DNA from: Berberis thunbergii
Taxonomy: Eukaryota > Streptophyta > Magnoliopsida > Ranunculales > Berberidaceae
DNA length: 64,000 bases
Assembly (NCBI GenBank): GCA_003290165.1
Contig: QNQO01009133.1
Location: forward strand, 186,001-250,000
Direction: 5' to 3'
The notes below the pieces were generated by a model, which searched no databases, was not told the origin of the DNA, and was given only the letters and a program-made list of their open reading frames with translations. Numbering within the stretch: the first letter of the stretch is position 1; the number at the start of each line of letters is the position of its first letter. The position numbers and the translations under genes were made by a program. Shown in pieces: positions 1-11,011 of this stretch.

Positions 1-284
1 GTACCAACTCTTCCACCAAATCCTGGTCCGGTCATTGGAAGTTCTGGCTTATGTGACTTCATTGGGTCCTTTAATGCCTTTTCTCTCTGACGTTTTCGAC
101 TGGGCTGATCTCTAAATAATGGTAGAGCATGAGGATTGTGAATAACAGGTTTCACCTCAAAATCATCCACAGACTTTTTCCTCGGTGCACGAGCAACACA
201 TACAAGAGCTCCTCTCTCGCTTTGGGATGGATCATAAAGTATGTGGGTTCCTCCTTGGCTCTTGTCTCCAATTGTAGCAAAGAC
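1..284 (-). pseudogene. WDR70: WDR70 exon 7 (continues outside the window)
   Basis: Acceptor TAG at 287-285, then VFATIGDKSQGGTHILYDPS, the basic segment ARAPRKKSVDDFEVKPVIHN, PSRKRQREK and PMTGPGFGGRVG, open to the window edge. This is the conserved C-terminal tail of WDR70 proteins. The rest of the gene lies at lower coordinates. Confidence 0.9.
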
Positions 285-471
285 CTAAACAAAATATGCA
301 GGGGGATAGGAAATATAAAATTTTCACTTTAGAAAAATTCCAATGGAAACAAAGGAAGATAAACCCCCATGATGATTATTCAAATTTGATAAACTCCCTA
401 TTTTCATCACGTGAGATGCATGGGGTAGTTTGTTCTTGTCTACAAGATAAACATATAAATGAAAAGCTTAC

Positions 472-723
472 CTGATTCAGCTTTGGGTGCCAGGCACATT
501 GCACCACACTGCAAACTGGTGATATTCCGACTCTGGATACCAGTTCAAGTTTTGTTCTATCATAAAAGCACAGCAAACCTCCACTTGTGCTATCCCTTTC
601 AACTGAGATTCCTGTTAAAATCAGCTGCTCATCGGGACTAAATTCAACATTTGTCTGTGCATAATGATTAGGAAGCTCGTTGAAGACTTGAAGAGGTTTT
701 ATTATTTGTCGCAAATCCTAAAC
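472..723 (-). pseudogene. WDR70: WDR70 exon 6 (in-frame TAG)
   Basis: 84 codons. The second codon is TAG (720-718) where the family has Trp in VWDLRQ. Reading then continues open through NELPNHYAQTNVEFSPDEQL, GGLLCFYDRTKLELVSRVGI and CAWHPKLNQ to donor CAG|GTAAGC. Confidence 0.88.
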
Positions 724-823
724 CTGACCATGTATTTAACAAGCAACTTTGTCAGAAGAGTAACAGAAAAATACCAGCAAAACACCTCAAGAAGCGGCGA
801 TGCCAACAATTCACTAATAATAC

Positions 824-961
824 CTTCATGGAATTATCCGTGCTTCTTGATAGTAGAACCCACCCATCGCTAGAAAACTTCAGCCCAGTTATATCATCCT
901 CATGCCCTTTCTGTATATGTATGTCTGGCCTGCTTCCCCAGCCGGGCTTAATGTTCCATAT
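824..961 (-). pseudogene. WDR70: WDR70 exon 5
   Basis: 46 codons from IWNIKPGWGSRPDIHIQKGH through DDITGLKFSSDGWVLLSRS to NSMK, donor AAG|GTATTA. It is open and conserved. Its acceptor region is only about 24 bp from the putative Helitron end at 986, so most of the original pyrimidine tract and branch region has been replaced by insert sequence. Confidence 0.88.
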
Positions 962-1009
962 CTGCAAGGTTGAAATGAGTTAATATCTATCTAACATTTC
1001 ACATTGGTT

Positions 1010-1036
1010 TTTTCACTGTTCATGAACAGTGAAATG
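1010..1036. repeat. Palindrome near the Helitron 5' end
   Basis: A near-perfect inverted repeat centred on CTGTTCATGAACAG with flanking TTTCA/TGAAA. The second Helitron-like start at 9826 also has CTGTTCAT at a similar distance from its TC end. Confidence 0.6.
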
Positions 1037-1479
1037 GGTGTGTTTGTCCTACGTGGCAACTACTTATGTGATGGCAACAACTTAAGTGACAATTTTGAAC
1101 CCCGAAACTTTCCTCCAAGTCTCCGCGCTTCTCTCTTCTGTAATCTCCTCTGCGCTTCTTCTCTCCCACTGCCGACCACCCAATCCCCCATTTCAAACCC
1201 CGATGTTTTCCTCACTCTCTCCACACCTCATCCTCACAAACACTGATCCTCAAAGCATAGAAGAAAGTAGATCTCCTCTTTCATTCTTCCTCTTCTTCAT
1301 CTCTTTTGAGTTTCTCTGTAAAATAAGATCTCCTATTTCATTCTTCATCTTCTTCTTTTCTTTTGAGTTTCTCTTTTGCTGTGAGCAAACCCATCTCACC
1401 TCCACGTCCTCAATCTAATACCTCCATATTCATGAGCAAAGAGAAGAGAGAAGAAGAAAATGCAAGGAGAGAAGAGGAA

Positions 1480-1790
1480 ACACAATAAGGGGTCTGCTGC
1501 TGTGAGATTGGGTCTGCTGGTGTGCTATTGGGTGTTGCGATTGTGTGTTGTGGTTGCATGTTGCAATTGTGTGTTGCGATTGTGAGTAGCGATTGGGTGT
1601 TTCGAGTGGGTGTTGCGATTGGGTCTGCCAATTGGGTCTGTTAGATTCTTTGTTGATTGCAGGCTTTGGTTGAAATTAAGAAAGAAAGGTATGTGTTTTT
1701 GTTCACTCTTCTTGCAATTTCAACAATCTTCTTGCAATTTCTATAATCTTCTTGCAATTTCAACAATCTTCCTTGCCAATTTGGTTGCAC
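1480..1790 (+). repeat. Short degenerate tandem repeats in Helitron
   Basis: 1500-1640 is a minisatellite around TGTTGCGATTGTG; 1715-1780 has three to four copies of a unit containing CAATCTTCTTGCAATTTC. Long open frames across this region are low-complexity and I do not treat them as genes. Confidence 0.6.
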
Positions 1791-2301
1791 CTTCACCAAT
1801 ACCTGCGAACACCAATGCGAGTATGTTTATAGCTGCACTAATGTTTATACCTGCGAACACCAATTTGGTTGCACCTTCAACAATCTTATTCAGTTTCCTT
1901 TGCATCTCATCTCTTCACACTTCCTTTAAATTTCTCCCAAACAACAGTTTTTCTGCATTTGGGAGACATGGGTGTTGTAGTTTTGGTAAAAAGTTGCAAT
2001 TTTGTTTGTGTGTGTGGGTTATAGGTTTCTGATTCCCAAACTGCAAAAAAGCAAGTTGAGGTATGTGTGGGTTATAGGTTTGTGTGTGTTGTTTATTTTG
2101 TTCAATTGTTTGTTCGTTTGTGTGGGTTATAGGTTTCTGTTTCAAATTTTTTTTTCTTCTTTCAGCAAAGCAAAACAGTTTTATTTTTATTTTTTTGTTG
2201 ATCTCTTCTTCTTATTTTGATGTGTCAGCTATGAAGAATGTGGTGCATCATTGTGGATAATTGTGAGTTTTCCTCCTCAGTGTAAAGCAAGCTCTTCTTC
2301 A

Positions 2302-2370
2302 ATGGAAGAAGCCACGCCTATATCCTTCAAGAACCTCCACAGCCGAGAATACCCAGGTGACAAGAAGAGG
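2302..2370 (+). pseudogene. THO3: Captured first exon of THO complex subunit 3 (THO3/TEX1)
   Basis: ATG at 2302 opens MEEATPISFKNLHSREYPGD followed by KKR and a GT at 2371. Plant THO3/TEX1, a WD40 subunit of the THO/TREX mRNA-export complex, begins with nearly the same sequence (SREYQGHKKK). Only the first 23 codons are present; the WD repeats that should follow are absent. It sits inside the putative Helitron upstream of PEP-carboxylase pieces, as expected for a captured exon that kept its splice donor. Confidence 0.75.
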
Positions 2371-2504
2371 GTAACCTCTAAAATTCTCTCTTTTTGTTCA
2401 AATTCCACTAAAAACCCCTAATTTTTATTTTTCAAACCCTTTCGTTCAAATTCGATTATATACATGCCTTAATTAAATGATAATTTTTGTGTGTGGAGAT
2501 ATTA

Positions 2505-5004
2505 CCTCCCCTCTCTTCCTCTCTTCATCTCCCTCTCTTTTCTTTTCCTTTTCTTCTTCCCACCTCCCCTCTCTTCCTCTCGATTCCTTTTCTTCATCTC
2601 CCTCTCTTTTCTTTTCCTTTTCTTCTTCTCTAATATCCTCTACAATTTCTCATCCATTCGACACACAACACAAACTCTCCCTCCTTCACCGATCTGTAAC
2701 TGAAATTTCATCAAGCAGTATATTTGGGGGATCGAGGACTTTCTCAGGTACGTTTGTTTATTTTAGGGCTTGAGATTCAAAATCAGTTTTTTATTTTAGG
2801 GCTTGATTGATTTTTCTGGTGTTTCGAACTTGATTGGTTTTACTGGTGTCCAACAATTTTTCATTGTTAGTATTTTAGCCAAGTTCGTCTTCTTCAAATA
2901 CCCATTGAAATCCAAGTTCGTCTTCTTCTCTTCGAACTTGGAGAAGTTGGCCTCGATTGATGCACAGTTGAGGCTTTTTGGTTCCTGGGAAGGTCTCTGA
3001 AGATGATAAGCTGATTGAGTATGACGCCTTACTTTTAGATCGGTTTCTGGACATTCTTCAGGATTTACATGGTGAAGATATCAAAGAAACTATACGTTTT
3101 AGTTCATCTGGTTAAATGTTTGATGAAGTTTTGTTTTCTTATTTAATGATAGTGTTTGTTTAATTCAAATTGAGCTGATACATGTTTTCAGTTCAGTTTG
3201 GGTGTAAGTTTGATGTCTCGGTTGGTTTGGGGGGAATACCCAGTTTGTAGATTGAGTGGATAAAGCCAAAACTGTGAATACCCATTGGTGTACAAATTTT
3301 AGGTTTGAAGATGATCTTAATCCTTATGTAGTTATGTTTATTAGCTTATTTGAAGTCTGGACCATAACTAAATTAGAAATGCATAACTAAAAGGCAACTA
3401 GCATACATGAAGAACTTTTAGTGTGGGGTGAAATATAATGGTAAGAATATACTACTGAACCCTTTAGTTTGCACATATATTGAGTTGAAGGAAGTCAGAT
3501 TATCCATGCTTAAGTGCTTTCCCCCGTTTTATAGGTCCAAGAGTGCTACGAGCTTTCTGCTGAGTATGAGGGGAATTACAATCCTCAGAAGCTGGAAGAG
3601 CTTGGATGTGTGCTAACAAGTTTGGATGCAGGGGATTCCTTTGTAGCCGCTAAATCTTTTTCCCACATGCTTAACTTGGTCAACTTGGCGGAGGAGGTTC
3701 AAATTGCTTACAGGCGACGAATCAAGCTTAAAAAAGGGAATTTTGCTGAAGAGACATTGAAGAGACTATTAAGCTAAAGAAATCTCCAGAAGAAGTATTT
3801 GATGCTCTATAAAATCAGACTGTAGATTTGGTTTTTACTGCACATCCTACTCAGTCAGTTCGAAGGTCTTTGCTTCAGAAGCATGGAAGGTTTGCACTCG
3901 AACTTTTCTTTCATTAAGATCCTACCTTTTATTATTAAAGGATCTTCTGTTTTGCATTACCTTTCTATTTTTCAAAGTCTTATGTACAAGTCTTCTGTTT
4001 TGCACTCGAAGTCTTATTTACAATTCGTACAGTTGGTGATATGTTTAGTTGTTTATTTTACTTTATTCTATTTTGTTTTTCTGTATGGTCTTTAATAATA
4101 CTTCCCCTTTCACAGGATAAGGAATTGCCTAGCATAGTTGTATGCCAAGGACATAACCCCTGATGATAAACAAGAGCTTGATGAGGCTCTTCAAAGAGAG
4201 GTAAAACATAAATGCACATGCTATATCATAAATCAGATCCCAACTTGACAGTATTCTGATGGAACCATAATGCATGCGGTGTTAAATCTGTTAATGTGGT
4301 GCTGCTGGGCTGTTCTTAATAACATCGAGTTACAGTGCTATTAGATTAAACCGTCTACATCTAAAATCAACCCGTGCGCTCACCTAGCAGTTAAACATTT
4401 ATTCGATTGATGAGGCAATCCTTCACCCTTGACTTCCTTCTCCTGTCTTTTAAGGCAACATCCAATGTAAAGTGAACATAATAGGGATCTACAAAGAATT
4501 TCACGATCGCGTGCATCCAGTCTCTCTTTCTCTTTGTTTTATTGGTTCGATGATCTTTATAGGTACAATATTTTGTGCCTGATGGCCTAAATTTCTTACC
4601 TTTTCCAATGGAGATAATGGTTTGTCTAGGAGGGCTACACATATAAGAAAAGAAAATATGCTAAAAATATCACTAAGAACAGTAGACTTTCGGAGTACAT
4701 TTTTAATTGCTTTTAATTGGCTACACATGTAGACTTTCGGGGTACATTTTTAATTGCTCACTAATATTCATATATTCATTTTTTCCAAAATTTTAATGGA
4801 ATAAAGAGTAGTTATTCTTTAATTTGGAAGTGTCGCTGTGCTGTCAATAATGCCCAAGTTTTATATATCTTCTGCAGATTCAAGCTGCATTTCGCACTGA
4901 TGAAATTCGTAGAACTCCTCCAACTCCACAGGATGAGATGAGGGCAGGGATGAGCTACTTCCATGAAACAATTTGGAAGGGTGTTCCGAAGTTTTTACGC
5001 CGTG
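2505..5004 (+). pseudogene. PPC: Captured phosphoenolpyruvate carboxylase 5' gene fragment
   Basis: PEPC adds bicarbonate to PEP to give oxaloacetate. Visible parts: a CT-rich leader with donor CAG|GTACG near 2748; exon 1 2935-3090 ([29 protein letters not shown]); exon 2 3535-3889 ([19 protein letters not shown], then the active-site segment [17 protein letters not shown]); exon 3 4116-4200 ([19 protein letters not shown]); exon 4 4878-5004 ([20 protein letters not shown], ending in KFLRR). Homology stops there. Lesions: extra T at 2975-2979, missing exon-1 donor GT, an internal deletion/frameshift and a TAA in exon 2, and a TAG for Gln in exon 3. The start codon is also gone. This is a fragment, not a working gene. 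Confidence 0.92.
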
Positions 5005-5366
5005 AAATATCTTTCGGCTACTTGCTAGATTTAATTTGCTTCACATCTTGATGTTAAAATTATAGTGGTTTTCTCTTTAATGTGGCTTGATGTGATTTAA
5101 TGGGAATCAAAATTCTACAGCAAAAATTTATACTATACAAATGCCAATGCAAAACCTTTTTGTTTTGGAGTGCGTGTGATAATCCCTTATCTTTGCCTTT
5201 ATTTGTTTTTCAGTTCATTGTTTGTTTTTCTGATGCTTTATTTAATCATGAATACTATTAGTATATTACTAATGCTTCGGTTCTGTTACATTTTGTTTGT
5301 CTTACAGTCATTGCAATCTTGCTCATCTTCACCGTGTGTGCTAGGGTTCTTCTTCCTTCATCTGTA

Positions 5367-5505
5367 ATGGCGCCAACAAGCTCCATTCAACTGGGTTCTT
5401 CTCCTTCATCTATATGCCAGAAGACCAAACAGGAGGAGATTCATTTCTTCTTCCGCCTCCAACCACTTACCAAACAGTTGGGAGAAGAGAATCTCGCAAA
5501 CGGAT
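5367..5505 (+). other. Exon-like block of unknown origin (copy 1)
   Basis: ATG at 5367 opens MAPTSSIQLGSSPSSICQK and stays open to LANG and a plausible donor GT at 5506 (CGGAT|GTGAGT). It is preceded by a T-rich, TTACAG-containing stretch and followed by an AT-rich intron-like sequence. It may be a captured 5' exon of another gene; I do not recognise the family. Confidence 0.35.
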
Positions 5506-5823
5506 GTGAGTTCCCCCAATTTCGATTCACATTTTTTTTATCCTTTTGTATGCCATATTTTGCAAATTTTGCTCAATGGATTTGATTAATTTGGTGTTGT
5601 TCTTTTCAAAGATATTCATTAGTCGTAAGATTCAGGCAGCGTCTCTCAATCTCCACCACCAAGGTTCCTAGCTCCCAGGTACGTTTTAAACAACCCCATT
5701 AGTTCAGAATGAAAAAGACAATTTTGTACCCTTTTTTATCAGATTCGGTTGGTTTATGTTGTTCTTGATTACATGATTTTTTTATTTTATCAATGTTAAT
5801 TCATTTTAAGTGTTTTTTTAAAA

Positions 5824-5902
5824 AAATGAAATAAAAACCCAATTGCGATTATTCGACAATTCCGTGAAATTACGATGTACTCTGTAGTAGTGCCAACGGC
5901 AC
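5824..5902 (+). repeat. Internal Helitron 3'-end-like sequence (copy 1)
   Basis: Contains ATTCGACA, CCGTGAA, GATGTA and the same 13-nt hairpin (5890-5902) as the true 3' end at 9799-9811, in the same order and spacing, but with no CTAG after it. It looks like an older terminus that was bypassed. Confidence 0.7.
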
Positions 5903-5934
5903 GGAACTGGATGGGCTCTCTCAAAACAGAGCGT

Positions 5935-6110
5935 ACCCTGTTTGCTGCTGCTGTTGCTGCGCTGCGTTACTGCTGCGCTGCGATTGCTGCTGCTGTTACG
6001 CGGGTTCTGCTGATGCTGCTGCTGCTGCTGCTGCGCTGCGTTGCCGCTGCTGCTGCGACGCTGCCGCTGCTGCTGCGCTGTTGCCGCTGTTCTGTTTTGC
6101 TGCTGCTGTT
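5935..6110 (+). repeat. GCT/GCC-rich tract
   Basis: Imperfect trinucleotide run of GCTGCT/GCC, contracted in the second duplication unit (about 8403-8475). Open frames here encode only Ala/Leu/Cys or Gln/Ser runs and are not credible genes. Confidence 0.8.
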
Positions 6111-6278
6111 CTGTTTTGCTGCTGCGGCGTTGCGGTGCTGCTGTCTGTCGCAGCGTTGTGGACATGGCCTAAAGAGGCTGTTTTGTTTGTTTTTCTGAGT
6201 GCTGCGGTTTTGATTAGCTTGCGGCCAGCTGAGATGCTCCGGCACGCGGTTGGAGAGTGTGTATGCGGGTTGTTTTGG

Positions 6279-7449
6279 TTTTTACTGCACATCCTACTCA
6301 GTCAGTTCGAAGGTCTTTGCTTCAGAAGCATGGAAGGTTTGCACTCGAACTTTTCTTTCATTAAGATCCTACCTTTTATTATTAAAGGATCTTCTATTTT
6401 GCATTACCTTTCTATTTTTCAAAGTCTTATGTACAAGTCTTCTGTTTTGCACTCGAAGTCTTATTTACAATTCGTACAGTTGGTGATATGTTTAGTTGTT
6501 TATTTTACTTTATTCTATTTTGTTTTTCTGTATGGTCTTTAATAATACTTCCTCTTTCACAGGATAAGGAATTGCCTAGCATAGTTGTATGCCAAGGACA
6601 TAACCCCTGATGATAAACAAGAGCTTGATGAGGCTCTTCAAAGAGAGGTAAAACATAAATGCACATGCCATATCATAAATCTGATCCCAACTTGACAGTA
6701 TTCTGATGGAACCATAATGCATGCGGTGTTAAATCTGTTAATGTGGTGCTGCTGGGCTGTTCTTAATAACATCGAGTTACAGTGCTATTAGATTAAACCG
6801 TCTACATCTAAAATCAATCCGTGCGCTCACCTAGCAGTTAAACATTTATTCGATTGATGAGGCAATCCTTCACCCTTGACTTCCTTCTCCTGTCCTTTAA
6901 GGCAACATCCAATGTAAAGTGAACATAATAGGGATCTACAAAGAATTTCACGATCGCGTGCATCCAGTCTCTCTCTCTTTGTTTTATTGGTTCGATGATC
7001 TTTATAGGTACAATATTTTGTGCCTGATGGCCTAAATTTCATACCTTTTCCAATGGAGATAATGGTTTGTCTAGGAGGGCTACACATATAAGAAAAGAAA
7101 ATATGCCAAAAATATCACTAAGAACAGTAGACTTTTGGAGTACATTTTTAATTGCTTTTAATTGGCTACACATGTAGACTTTCGGGGTACATTTTTAATT
7201 GCTCACTAATATTCATATATTCATTTTTTCCAAAATTTTAATGGAATAAAGAGTAGTTATTCTTTAATTTGGAAGTGTCGCTGTGCTGTAAATAATGCCC
7301 AAGTTTTATATATCTTCTGCAGATTCAAGCTGCATTTCGCACTGATGAAATTCGTAGAACTCCTCCAACTCCACAGGATGAGATGAGGGCAGGGATGAGC
7401 TACTTCCATGAAACAATTTGGAAGGGTGTTCCGAAGTTTTTACGCCGTG
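6279..7449 (+). pseudogene. PPC: Second copy of the PEPC fragment (exons 2 end, 3, 4)
   Basis: Duplicate of the captured PEPC piece: end of exon 2 (6279-6336, [17 protein letters not shown]), exon 3 (6563-6647, with the same TAG) and exon 4 (7323-7449). It lacks exon 1 and the front of exon 2, so it cannot encode an enzyme. Confidence 0.9.
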
Positions 7450-7811
7450 AAATATCTTTCGGCTACTTGCTAGATTTAATTTGCTTCACATCTTGATGTT
7501 AAAATTATAGTGGTTTTCTCTTTAATGTGGCTTGATGTGATTTAATGGGAATCAAACTTCTACAGCAAAAATTTATACTATACAAATGCCAATGCAAAAT
7601 CTTTTTGTTTTGGAGTGCGTGTGATAATCCCTTATCTTTGCCTTTATTTGTTTTTCAGTTCATTGTTTGTTTTTCTGATGCTTTATTTAATCATGAATAC
7701 TATTAGTATATTACAAATGCTTCGGTTCTGTTACATTTTGTTTGTCTTACAGTCATTGCAATCTTGCTCATCTTCACCGTGTGTGCTAGGTTTCTTCTTC
7801 CTTCATCTGTA

Positions 7812-7950
7812 ATGGCGCCAACAAGCTCCATTCAACTGGATTCTTCTCCTTCATCTATATGCCAGAAGACCAAACAGGAGGAGATTCATTTCTTTTTCCG
7901 CCTCCAACCACTTACCAAACAGTTGGGAGAAGAGAATCTCGCAAACGGAT
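7812..7950 (+). other. Exon-like block of unknown origin (copy 2)
   Basis: Tandem copy of the 5367-5505 block, with few substitutions (for example G to D at codon 10) and the same donor-like GTGAGT. Confidence 0.35.
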
Positions 7951-8284
7951 GTGAGTTCCCCCAATTTCGATTCACATTTTTTTTATCCTTTTGTATGCCA
8001 TATTTTTCAAATTTTGCTCAATGGATTTGATTAATTTGGTAGTTTTTTTATGGGTTTGATTAATTTGGTGTTGTTCTTTTCAAAGATATTCATTTGTCGT
8101 AAGATTCAGGCAGCGTCTCTCAATCTCCACCACCAAAGTTCCTAGCTCCCAGGTACGTTTTAAACAACCCCATTAGTTCAGAATGAAAAAGACAATTTTG
8201 TACCCTTTTTTATCAGATTCGGTTGGTTTATGTTGTTCTTGATTACATGATTTTTTTATTTTATCATTTTAAGTGTTTTTTTTA

Positions 8285-8364
8285 AAATGAAATAAAAACC
8301 CAATTGCGAATATTCGACAAATTTCGTGAAATTACGATGTACTCTGTAGTAGTGCCAACGGCAC
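8285..8364 (+). repeat. Internal Helitron 3'-end-like sequence (copy 2)
   Basis: Duplicate of the 5824-5902 block; hairpin at 8352-8364, again followed by GGAACTGG and no CTAG. Confidence 0.7.
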
Positions 8365-8636
8365 GGAACTGGATGGGCTCTCTCAAAACAGAGCGTACCC
8401 TGTTTGCTGCTGCTGTTGCTGCGCTGCGTTGCCGCTGCCGCTGCTGCGACGCTGCCGCTGCTGCTGTTCTGTTTTGCTGCTGCGGCGTTGCGGTGATGCT
8501 GTCTGTCGCAGCTTTGTGGACACGACCTGAAGAGGCTGTTTTGTTTGTTTTTCTGAGTCCTGCGGTTTTGATTAGCTTGCGGCCAGCTGAGATGCTGCGG
8601 CACGCGGTTAGAGAGTGTGTATACGGGTTGTTTTGG

Positions 8637-9798
8637 GCAGTCCGGTGTACTTTCGGGCTTTGTCGCAGGAACGCGCGTAGTGCTGCGTGTTATACGACTG
8701 CGAAACAGAGATTGCGGGTGTTGTCCGGGTTGCTGGGAGCTGACTGTGAGCGGATTTCAGTTGTTTTTGCTTTAAGTTTTGTAATGGCTTTTCATTGTTT
8801 TTAGTTTTGTTCTCATTGGGCTTTCATACGGGTAACGTTGTAATGTACCCCCGTAGCGTTTGTACGTCATAGAGAACTTGCAGTACAAGCATCGAAATCT
8901 GGGATCCCTTTTCTCCTTAAGAATAAAATCTTTGATGTACTTAAATGTTTTATACTGCAATATTTTGATAATTAAATGATACTTTTGGTGTGGAGATATT
9001 ATGTGATGTTCATGGCATTGATTGCCATTGTAATTTTTTATGACAGGTTTAGACAGGTTTCAATATTTAAAAATACAGAGGAAATTCTGTCAAAATTTTG
9101 ATTTTTTAATTGTTCATGACATTTATTGTCATTATAGTCACTTATTTCTTATGACATGTTCAGATAAATTACTTTATTCAAAAAATGACATTGTTTTTGG
9201 ATATAATGATATTGTGTGCATGTCTCTTTGACTGTTTAATACCATGTTCTACTATCAAACCTCTTTTAATACTGAAAACATTGATTATATATTGCGTTGA
9301 GGCTGCAATTTTTTGTGAATGTCAAATTATGCGAGGTACAAATGCTTATGACAAGTTTAAATATTGAAAAAATGGGAATCTCTGTCAAAATTTTAAATAT
9401 TTTTTAATTTTTGTAAAAAAATCATCTTGATATTCTCCTAAACCAAATGTGTTATTCTGTTTGCCCTAATTATATTTCTTCAACTGTTGCTTTACTAAAT
9501 CGGCATCAATTTCAGTCAAAACTCACTTGGACAAACATGTGATATTTTTTAATATTGAATTCTTTCCTTCTTATTTTTAGTTAAGCTGACATTTGATGGA
9601 GATTAAATTCCTTAGCACATTGGTTGCGTTGATCAGTTTTATTAACAGTGTTTTACTATTCAAGAGTATTAACGTTTACAAAATTCATTCATCATAACTG
9701 TTGTAATAAACAATTATGCAAGTGTTTTTAGAAATAGAAACAAAACCCCAAATGTGAGTATTCGACATAGCCGTGAAGGTAGGATGTAATTTGCAATA
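8637..9798 (+). other. Helitron tail region without recognisable gene
   Basis: Mostly AT-rich sequence after the duplicated units. 9731-9788 resembles the subterminal block seen at 5824-5880. No coding region was recognised. Confidence 0.6.
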
Positions 9799-9825
9799 GT
9801 GCCAACGGCACGGGTATTACACTAG
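9799..9825 (+). repeat. Helitron 3' terminus: hairpin and CTAG
   Basis: GTGCC-AAC-GGCAC hairpin, spacer GGGTATTACA, then CTAG (9822-9825) followed by T. This is the standard Helitron termination signal (hairpin about 10 nt before CTRR). Confidence 0.75.
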
Positions 9826-10848
9826 TCTATATAATAAAAAGCACGGGGTCTTACTGTTCATAAGGGCTTGAGATAAGAGACACGTTATTGCCAGATATAA
9901 GTTTATCTAATGCCAGAGAAAAAAAATCTAATCTAATGGTAATGAAACAAACCACAAACTTTTTCACTATTCTCTCACGGGGCCCACTGCTCCCTTTAAC
10001 CTACTGCTCTATTATTTTTACAATTCTTTTGCAACCTTCGGACAAGAGAGGGTTTACACGTTCTCACTATAGCCTTCAAAAGCAAATAATTATTTTCACC
10101 CAATTATATTTTTAGATTTAAAAGAACATTTTTTTTCTCGATCGATGAAGAAGGATTAGAGTTCGCCGTCGCATCGATGGAGAATCGTACCTCGTCGATT
10201 GACAGAGAACGAGAGAAGAAGGTTAAGAAGACGAAGAGTTGATCACACTCTCTATTGCGATCTCACTTTCATACGAAGGGAATATATTTTTTTTTATTAA
10301 TGTTTCGATGTTTTTGAATTTAATGTTATGAATACATCAATACTTTGTGGGGTATTAAAAATATATTTAACAAAATATTTCGTTATATCCCGTTATAACT
10401 TATAACGCTCTTGAACCGTTATGGGTCCGTTACCGTTTTAATTGCATAGGAATCATATAATACCAACTTAATTTTGTTGATTATAGCATCATTGGTTGTG
10501 CTCAAGTTACATGTTGCAACTAAACCTAATATTTTTGACACAATATGGAATAACATTTTGTACCATTAATTTGGTGCGTCTATATCGGCAACGTCGGCAA
10601 GTATATTGTTTTATTTTTATTTTAGAGCATTCAAAAATTAGCTTATAAGATGAAAATATTAGAAGCCAAGGTATACCAATTTAATCATCTAGCTAACTAA
10701 CTTTGCTTAATGTAGAGGAGCACCACGTATGAATTTTCTATCAAATCCAATTGAAATGTTGGTCATGCTATTGAGATATTTTATTTCCGTAAAAAAATTT
10801 TATGATCATGATATTGTGCGGTAGTGCCAACGACATGGATATATTTAG
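9826..10848 (+). mobile_element. Second, degenerate Helitron-like element, head-to-tail
   Basis: Begins TCTATATAATAAAAAGCAC directly after the CTAG of the first element, a typical plant Helitron 5' end. It ends near 10824-10848 with a decayed version of the same hairpin (GTGCCAACGACAT), an 8-nt spacer and TTAG. It contains a small open stretch (MENRTSSIDRE, 10179-10239) of unknown meaning and a palindrome-rich AT region around 10380-10450. No transposition gene was seen. Confidence 0.4.
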
Positions 10849-10906
10849 GTATAAAATAGGAAGTTCATAATGCTCTCAAATAAGGCAACAATTTGGTGCG
10901 TACATC

Positions 10907-11011
10907 TACTAGAGAGCACTATCTTTATCGTCCTAGAAGCAAGTGAAAGGATAGAGCAAAACCAAAACATTAGAAGTACCTGTACTAGAGAGCACTATCT
11001 TTATCGTCCTA
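10907..11011. repeat. 29-bp direct repeat across WDR70 exon 4 end
   Basis: An identical 29-mer at 10907-10935 and 10983-11011 (period 76), containing GAGAGCACTATCTTTATCG. The second copy overlaps the scrambled 3' end of exon 4. Confidence 0.9.

Larger units (their letters stand above)
3832..6278 (+). repeat. 2.4-kb tandem duplication, unit 1
   Basis: Starts in PEPC exon 2 (after the shared TTTGG at 3827-3831) and repeats almost base for base from 6279. The PEPC exon-3 nonsense codon is in both units, so gene death preceded the duplication. The unit holds PEPC exons 2 (end) to 4, an unknown exon-like block, a Helitron-type hairpin and a GCT-rich block. Confidence 0.93.
6279..8636 (+). repeat. 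2.4-kb tandem duplication, unit 2
   Basis: Second copy, offset 2447 then 2445 bp. It is about 90 bp shorter, mainly because the GCT-rich tract contracted (5940-6110 versus about 8400-8475), with a 25-bp local addition near 8040. The junction shares TTTGG with unit 1, suggesting a microhomology or slippage event. Confidence 0.93.
986..9825 (+). mobile_element. Putative non-autonomous Helitron carrying gene fragments, in WDR70 intron 4
   Basis: The 3' end at 9799-9825 has the Helitron signature: a 13-nt hairpin (GTGCC-AAC-GGCAC), a 10-nt spacer, CTAG and then a host T. The proposed 5' end is TCTATC at 986, preceded by A as expected for insertion between A and T, and followed by a palindrome around CTGTTCATGAACAG (about 1015-1030). 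No Rep/helicase coding was seen. The interior carries a THO3 exon, PEP-carboxylase exons and a tandem duplication. The 3' end is the firmer call; the 5' end is inferred. Confidence 0.6.

Noticed and set aside
5818..6542. Long open frames over the GCT-rich tract
   Set aside because: They encode only Ala/Leu/Cys or Gln/Ser runs, open in several frames at once because of the trinucleotide repeat, and cross Helitron-end sequence.
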